The notes under the pieces: model-generated
Database searches by the model: none
Told to the model about the DNA's origin: nothing
What the model saw: the letters and a program-made list of their open reading frames with translations, nothing else
Program-made: the position numbers and the translations under genes
From: Flavobacteriaceae bacterium
Lineage (GTDB): Bacteria; Bacteroidota; Bacteroidia; Flavobacteriales; Flavobacteriaceae
Assembly (NCBI GenBank): GCA_016763715.1
Contig: JAESTG010000427.1
Span: forward strand, 1 to 58,524
Reading direction: 5' to 3'
DNA: 58,524 bases
Part shown: one piece after another, positions 53,968 through 58,524 of the stretch
Layout: every line of letters begins with the position of its first letter
Numbering within the stretch: position 1 is the stretch's first letter

Positions 53968-54984
53968 ATGGCAACTTTAAGCGTTACAATGCCAACATTA
54001 TTGGACTGGGCTAAGACCCGAGATCCAGACGGCAAAACAGCTAAAATTGTAGAAATGCTATCTCAAACTAACACAGCGTTAGAAGATATGGTGGTGAAAG
54101 AAGGTAATTTGGCAACTGGAGAGCGAGTAACTATTCGCACAGGTCTTCCAACGGCATACTACAGAATGATCAATGCAGGTACTCCGCCCAGCAAGGCAAC
54201 TACAGTTCAAGTTGTAGAAAATGCTGCAATGTTGGAAAGTAGATCGCATGTAGATGTTAAACAGGCAAAACTTGAAGGTGATGTTAATGCTTATAGGCTC
54301 CAGATGGCTACGGCTCACATGGAATCAATGAGTCAAGCACAAGCAACCACATTGTTTTACGGTTCAGCTTCAAATCCAGAGGAGTATGTTGGGCTTGCTA
54401 ATCGCTATAATGATTTATCTGCTGCGAATGGCGATAACATTATCGATGCGGGCGGTACAGGGTCTGATAATATGAGTATCTGGCTGTTAGGTTGGTCAAC
54501 TAACACTATTTATGGAATCTTTCCAAAAGGATCTACGGCTGGCTTAAGTCACGAAGATTTAGGCATTGATGATGTTGATGATGCAGACGGCAATCCTTTT
54601 AGAGCTTATAAAGATTTATTTCAGTGGGATAACGGTCTTGTTGTTGCTGATTGGCGCTATGGCGTTAGGATTGCAAATGTTGATAATTCTGACTTAGTTG
54701 CGGCTACAGGAACACAAGCATCGACAGCGTCTACGGCTATTATTAAATTAATGGCAAGAGCTATCGATCATTTACCCGCAATAACTAATGTTAAACCGGC
54801 TTTTTACGTTAATCGTACGGTTGCATCTCATTTAAGAGTTGCGGCTTTAGATAAATCATCCTCTGCGGTGACTATTGAAAAAGCGATCAATCAGTTCGGG
54901 CGAAACATTCATCAATTGATGTTTTTGGGCGTTCCTGTTCGATTACAAGACGTTTTAACTATCGCAGAAGCGCAAGTGGTTTAG
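53968..54984 (+). CDS. Major capsid protein, epsilon15 gp7 type
   Basis: 338 residues. MPTLLDWAKTRDPDGKTAKIVEMLSQTNTALEDMVVKEGNLATGERVTIRTGLPTAYYRMINAGTPPSKATTVQV follows the start of the epsilon15-like gp7 family almost motif by motif, with LFYGSASNPEEYVGLANRYNDL later. HK97 fold expected. AGGAAAC ribosome site. Unlike the P22-type coat of module A, so the two heads are built from different coat families. Confidence 0.88.
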   Translation: MATLSVTMPTLLDWAKTRDPDGKTAKIVEMLSQTNTALEDMVVKEGNLATGERVTIRTGLPTAYYRMINAGTPPSKATTVQVVENAAMLESRSHVDVKQAKLEGDVNAYRLQMATAHMESMSQAQATTLFYGSASNPEEYVGLANRYNDLSAANGDNIIDAGGTGSDNMSIWLLGWSTNTIYGIFPKGSTAGLSHEDLGIDDVDDADGNPFRAYKDLFQWDNGLVVADWRYGVRIANVDNSDLVAATGTQASTASTAIIKLMARAIDHLPAITNVKPAFYVNRTVASHLRVAALDKSSSAVTIEKAINQFGRNIHQLMFLGVPVRLQDVLTIAEAQVV

Positions 54985-54994
54985 GAGACCTATT

Positions 54995-55468
54995 ATGTAT
55001 ATAGATAAATTATTAAAACTATCTGACTCTCAAGCGTTAACAGCTACAGCAGTTGGTACGAATGTTGTTAATATTGAAGTTGCCAGAGGCGTCGGAAACG
55101 GCGAGCCTATGGCGGTTGTGTTTTCTGTTGGCGTATCAGCCGATCAGGGGACTGGTGATGAGGATTATACCTTTGATCTCGAATATGCAACTAATGCGGC
55201 TCAATCATCAGGCGCACAGCTAATGGGGCGAAGGATTTTTGAATCTGGAACACCAACAGCTCCAGCTCAAAACGCTGATTTATTGGTTGCTGGTTTTTTG
55301 TTTGCAATTCCAATCCCTCCAACATCCGCAGGTGAAAATGGTGATTTCATTGGAGTTCGCTATACATTGGCGGGAACTACTCCAACACTCACAGTTGACG
55401 CTTGGTTAGCTCCTTTGGCGGATGTTTCTCAGTATGTTTCTTATGCTGATAACGTGACAATCGGGTAA
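54995..55468 (+). CDS. Capsid cement protein, Bbp16-like
   Basis: 157 residues: MYIDKLLKLSDSQALTATAVGTNVVNIEVARGVGNGEPMAVVFSV, later FAIPIPPTSAGENGDFIGVRYTLAGTTP. The start (LSDxQALTATAVSTNxxD) is that of the Bbp16 family cement proteins, which stabilise the capsid. Directly after the coat gene. Confidence 0.75.
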   Translation: MYIDKLLKLSDSQALTATAVGTNVVNIEVARGVGNGEPMAVVFSVGVSADQGTGDEDYTFDLEYATNAAQSSGAQLMGRRIFESGTPTAPAQNADLLVAGFLFAIPIPPTSAGENGDFIGVRYTLAGTTPTLTVDAWLAPLADVSQYVSYADNVTIG

Positions 55469-55686
55469 TGGAAGTTCGAGCGATTAAGCGCGGCTTTTTT
55501 GGCGGTCAATATAGACGAGTTAATGATCGGTTTAATTGCTCTTCTGAATCTTTTTCATCAAACTGGATGGAAGAGGTTCGGGGCGATATGAAACCTTTGG
55601 TTGATGAGGCTTACAAGCCCCTAGAAATACCGAGCTTGAGAAAGAAACGGAAAGCCAAAAGTAAAAAGCTTTCTTTAAACAAATAA
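55468..55686 (+). CDS. Small basic head-region protein
   Basis: 72 residues: MEVRAIKRGFFGGQYRRVNDRFNCSSE, SSNWMEEVRGDMKP, then a very basic tail (RKKRKAKSKKLSLNK). The pattern VxAIxRGFFGGxxRRxGDxF is common in short phage proteins after the coat gene. Equivalent in place to the 18590 gene of module A. Ends just before the 55691 terminator. Confidence 0.6.
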   Translation: MEVRAIKRGFFGGQYRRVNDRFNCSSESFSSNWMEEVRGDMKPLVDEAYKPLEIPSLRKKRKAKSKKLSLNK

Positions 55687-55690
55687 TTTA

Positions 55691-55710
55691 GCCCCTCGGG
55701 GCTTTTTTTT
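55691..55710 (+). terminator. Strong rho-independent terminator
   Basis: GCCCC, TC loop, GGGGC, then eight T, directly after the small basic head gene and 14 bases before the adaptor gene. It ends the portal-to-cement transcript or reduces its readthrough into the adaptor and tail genes. Confidence 0.85.
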
Positions 55711-55723
55711 AAGGGTGCGACGA

Positions 55724-56356
55724 ATGGCTTTAGCTAATTATCCTGATCTGAAATCAAAAGTTATTGCTTACGCTAAGAGGGGTACATCCCTAGATTTACT
55801 GATCCCAGATTTTGTTTATCTAGCAGAGCAAGAGATGTATAAAAACAGCTCTGAGCCTTTGCAAGTCAAGCATCAAGAAATTACCTCAACAGCTGCACTA
55901 TCAATCACCAGCACGAGAATAGCCTTGCCTGATGGATTTACATCATCAAGAGAATTAAAGTTAAACATTAAAAATGAGTCAGGTGATTTAGCTTATCGAA
56001 CGCCTAACCGCATGGTCAAGTCAGACGTCCCAGGAAAGCCTAGTTTTTTTACAATAATAGGTTCTGAAATAGAGTTTGACCGAATACCAGATATTGCTTA
56101 CACAGTAGAAATGCAATACTTCGCAGAGATAGCACCATTAACGGTTTCAAATCCAACCAATTCAATAATGACCAACTACCCAAACATTTATTTATATGGG
56201 ACTTTGGCGCAAGCGATGATATTTGCAGAAGATATTGATCGAGAAAACTCATACACTCAAAAGTTTTTTAACGCAATAATGGGCGCAAATTTGGCGGACA
56301 AGAGAGGGCGATTCGGGCCATCTCCAACCATGGCAGTATTCGGGCCAACCCCATGA
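55724..56356 (+). CDS. Phage head-tail adaptor protein (SU10-like)
   Basis: 210 residues from ATG 55724; a GTG at 55715 gives three more. MALANYPDLKSKVIAYAKRGTSLDLLIPDFVYLAEQEMYKNS fits the start of phage adaptor proteins (LKxxVAxWLxRxDLxxxIPxFIxLAExxIxRxL). The rest (YRTPNRMVKSDVPGKPSFFTIIG, TVEMQYFAEIAPLT) matches the beta part of that family. It sits between portal and tail ring. Module A uses a gp4-type adaptor instead. Confidence 0.75.
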   Translation: MALANYPDLKSKVIAYAKRGTSLDLLIPDFVYLAEQEMYKNSSEPLQVKHQEITSTAALSITSTRIALPDGFTSSRELKLNIKNESGDLAYRTPNRMVKSDVPGKPSFFTIIGSEIEFDRIPDIAYTVEMQYFAEIAPLTVSNPTNSIMTNYPNIYLYGTLAQAMIFAEDIDRENSYTQKFFNAIMGANLADKRGRFGPSPTMAVFGPTP

Positions 56357-57768
56357 AGTTTAAAAAAAACATACCCATTAATATAACCGGCCCAACTTAT
56401 TTAGATAATTCTAGGCCGCTATCATCTCAAGAATCAAAAAATCTATATCAAGATGTTGTTGATGCAGGAAAAGACAATTATGTATTGAGAGGTTGGTACG
56501 GGTTAACGCTAAAAGAATCTGTAGGCAATATTGACAGAGGGATGATTCAACAAGCAGAAATTGGATATAGAGTATCGGGACAAAAACTTTACTCTTTCAA
56601 CCGCTCTGGCATACATGCAGAGTTAGCAGACATCCCCGGCACTGACCGATGCATATTAAGCAACGATGGCACTAATATTATAATAGTGTCAAATACAGGT
56701 GTTTACAAATGGAATGGCGCTATCTCAACAGTGACAGACAGTAATATTGTAGGATCTGAGGCTGTAACGTTTCTAAATAGTCAAATGATTTACACAAAAA
56801 ACAAATTGTTCACCATCGCCGATCCAAATTTACCTGATACAGCAAGCGGGTTAAACTCCGCCGCAGCCGAAAGCAAGCCGGATGATTTGGTTATTTGCTA
56901 TGCCTTTCAGCAGTCTGCTTATATGTTTGGCAAGAGATCGACGGAACCGTGGTGGAACTCGGGTGAGGGTAATCCGCCTATGGCTAGAATTGACGGACAA
57001 ATATTTGAAGTGGGTTGCGCATCTAAATATTCAGTTGCTAATACAGATGAGTTTATTTATTGGCTGGGCGATGATAATTTCATTTATAGAGCAACTGGAG
57101 GAACTAAGGAAGCCATATCAAGCTCTGCAATTTCATTTGCGATAGAAAATTACGAAGTTAAAAGTGACGCCATCGGTCAGACTTTGACTATTAACGGGTT
57201 AAACTTTTATATCATAACATTCCCATCAGCAAACAAAACTTGGGTCTTAAATGAACAGCTTGGGAAAAATGGATGGTTTAATATATCGTCAGGATTGAAT
57301 GATGGAAAGTATCAAGCAACATCTTTCTTAAGCGTTTATGGAAAAGTTTTTGCAGCAGACGCAACTAATGGCGGACTGTACGAGTTAAGCTCTAGCGATT
57401 TAACTAATAGCGGCGAATCGATACAAAGACGACGAGTCACTAGCTCTATTAACAGTGGGCTGTTTGGTGAAAAAGGATCAGAGTTGCAAATGTCTAAAAT
57501 GAAAATTATCATGCAGACAGGAAATACTATTATTGATGGGCAAGGCGCTGATCCACAGATACAGTTTGAAGTTTCTTACGATGGCGGAAATTCTTGGGTA
57601 AATAAAGGGTGGGGTCATACGGGGCGATTGGGAGAATTCACCATTCAAGTTGAAATGTTCAATCTCGATGTTTTTTATGACTGCATCGTAAGATTAACAA
57701 CTACAGACCCGTCGACATATACACTATATTCAGCATCCGCCGATCTTAGATTAACGGGCAGCCAATGA
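56353..57768 (+). CDS. P22 gp10-like packaged-DNA stabilisation protein (module B)
   Basis: 471 residues. ITGPTYLDNSRPLSSQESKNLYQDV at the N-terminus, then propeller-type repeats (YRVSGQKLYSFN, CILSNDGTNIIIVSNTGVYKWN) and a Trp-rich end (VSYDGGNSWVNKGWGHTGRLGEFT). Similar along its length to the 19169 protein, whose start is VGPTYTNRSLPVGAQVTRNF. It overlaps the adaptor gene by four bases. Confidence 0.85.
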   Translation: MKFKKNIPINITGPTYLDNSRPLSSQESKNLYQDVVDAGKDNYVLRGWYGLTLKESVGNIDRGMIQQAEIGYRVSGQKLYSFNRSGIHAELADIPGTDRCILSNDGTNIIIVSNTGVYKWNGAISTVTDSNIVGSEAVTFLNSQMIYTKNKLFTIADPNLPDTASGLNSAAAESKPDDLVICYAFQQSAYMFGKRSTEPWWNSGEGNPPMARIDGQIFEVGCASKYSVANTDEFIYWLGDDNFIYRATGGTKEAISSSAISFAIENYEVKSDAIGQTLTINGLNFYIITFPSANKTWVLNEQLGKNGWFNISSGLNDGKYQATSFLSVYGKVFAADATNGGLYELSSSDLTNSGESIQRRRVTSSINSGLFGEKGSELQMSKMKIIMQTGNTIIDGQGADPQIQFEVSYDGGNSWVNKGWGHTGRLGEFTIQVEMFNLDVFYDCIVRLTTTDPSTYTLYSASADLRLTGSQ

Positions 57769-58055
57769 CAAACGTTAACCCGCCCCCACAAATAAAGCTA
57801 CCATCGGCTTTTGCTAAAGATAGTGAAATTAATACCTATTTTAGACATTTAAATAGAATGCTATTGCAGTTGTGGACGAGAACTGGCGGTGCAAGCGACA
57901 TAATAGGCGATGCAGAAAATAACTTTAGCTCGATCAATATTTCCGAATTGTTCGATATTAATAAAAGAATTGGATCGGGGATGGCTTTAACCATCGATAC
58001 ATCGGGTTTTACCGTTGATATATCCGAGCAAACTACCGATCAATCTGAGGTCTAA
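57765..58055 (+). CDS. Small protein between gp10 and the tail fibre
   Basis: 96 residues: MTNVNPPPQIKLPSAFAKDSEINTYFRHLNRMLLQLWTRTGGASDII, then helix-breaking NNFSSINISELFDINKRIGSG. The pattern PxIxxPxAFxxDxExxxFFxxxxxxLxQLWxRTGG is common among short phage proteins after gp10. Possibly a chaperone or fibre linker. It overlaps the gp10 gene by four bases. Confidence 0.55.
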   Translation: MTNVNPPPQIKLPSAFAKDSEINTYFRHLNRMLLQLWTRTGGASDIIGDAENNFSSINISELFDINKRIGSGMALTIDTSGFTVDISEQTTDQSEV

Positions 58056-58524
58056 ATGACACAACAAAATATAAACATAGGCGTTCAAGACGCTAAAGCG
58101 GGCGATACTTATTTTAACGCTTTTACTAAAGTTGAAGCGAATTTCACGGATTTGTACGGAAAAGATTTAAATAGCAGAGTCATAGTTCAGCAAGCATCCG
58201 ACTTGGCTGGCTCACTATCAAGCACCGTACAATATTTGCTTGACGGAATTATTGATATGGGATCCCAGTCAATAGAAGTACCTCAGGGAGGGTTGAATTT
58301 AGCAGGGTATAATTTTGACATATCAAAGCTAACATCATCAGTAAGTGGTTACACGATGTTTACTAGCCCAGCCGGAGGCAGTGGTAATTTATTAGGAAGT
58401 GATTACGCCGTCGAAGTTACCGGGGCGAGCTCTCAAGTTTATAATTTGATAAGCGATACAGGTGATGAAGCAATTGAAATTTCCAGAGTCAATTATAATA
58501 ATTGCACATCGCTAGGTGAGATAG
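58056..58524 (+). CDS. Tail fibre/tailspike N-terminus (3' truncated by window edge)
   Basis: 156 codons, open to the end of the window. MTQQNINIGVQDAKAGDTYFNAFTKVEANFTDLYGKD is a common fibre head-binding start (GxxANDGTGDxLRxAFxKxNxNFTELY), then VQYLLDGIIDMGSQSIEVPQGGLNLAGYNFDIS, the start of a pectate-lyase-type beta helix. Fits a receptor-binding tailspike attached to gp10. The rest lies outside the window. Confidence 0.7.
   Translation, partial: MTQQNINIGVQDAKAGDTYFNAFTKVEANFTDLYGKDLNSRVIVQQASDLAGSLSSTVQYLLDGIIDMGSQSIEVPQGGLNLAGYNFDISKLTSSVSGYTMFTSPAGGSGNLLGSDYAVEVTGASSQVYNLISDTGDEAIEISRVNYNNCTSLGEI

Noticed and set aside
1..58524. Integrase, excisionase or att sites marking prophage ends
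   Set aside because: No tyrosine or serine recombinase motif was found; the small HTH protein at 39917 resembles Xis only weakly, and no direct repeat with tRNA end was seen.

Overview
The window is bacteriophage (or prophage) DNA throughout. Genes are small, tightly packed and mostly overlap by 1 to 14 bases. Nearly all recognisable products are phage functions: homologous recombination (RecT, YqaJ exonuclease, SSB, NinB, NinG, RusA, a Ref-like nuclease), dUTPase, lysis, DNA packaging, head assembly, DNA ejection and tail fibres. The protein families are those of short-tailed phages of the P22 and epsilon15 kind. An Rz/Rz1-type spanin pair implies a Gram-negative host. No host housekeeping gene, integrase or att site was recognised, so neither host nor lifestyle can be fixed from sequence alone.

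The striking fact is that there are two complete, differently built virion modules on the same strand. Module A runs from 1 to about 29.8 kb: the RecT C-terminus, a DUF6948-like gene with a Gly-X repeat gene, a nin-like region with NinB-like, NinG and dUTPase genes, a T4-type lysozyme cassette, a sulfotransferase, repeat-rich decoration/fibre proteins, TerS, TerL, portal, scaffold, P22-type coat, P22 gp4-like and gp10-like tail factors, a gp14/gp7/gp20/gp16-like ejection block and a tailspike. A leftward operon follows (29.8 to 37.3 kb) with SSB, YqaJ exonuclease, a conserved partner of that exonuclease and many small proteins. It is interrupted by two non-coding stretches: 33.56-33.97 kb with degenerate tRNA-like sequences, and 34.92-35.33 kb with a predicted small RNA.

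A control region at 37.33-37.46 kb has divergent promoters, each with a TTAAC-N5-GTTAA palindrome between its -35 and -10 boxes. Module B reads rightward from it: a small HTH protein, a second DUF6948 gene with a second Gly-X repeat gene, an XRE repressor-like protein, a structured inverted-repeat element, NinB, an HNH endonuclease, a Ref-like nuclease, RusA, a lysis cassette with M15 peptidase, holin-like protein and overlapping spanins, an exported beta-propeller-like protein, fibre-like proteins, a PD-(D/E)XK-like nuclease, TerS, TerL, portal, scaffold, epsilon15-type capsid protein, cement protein, adaptor and gp10-like protein. It ends inside a tail-fibre gene cut by the window edge.

A and B have the same gene order, but their capsid, terminase and lysis genes are from different families or far diverged. 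They look like two related but distinct podophage genomes joined head to tail: tandem prophages, a cointegrate, or an assembly join. Single-base frameshifts in the portal (A), ssb and a 33.4-kb gene suggest sequencing indels or decay in the left two-thirds; none was found in module B.
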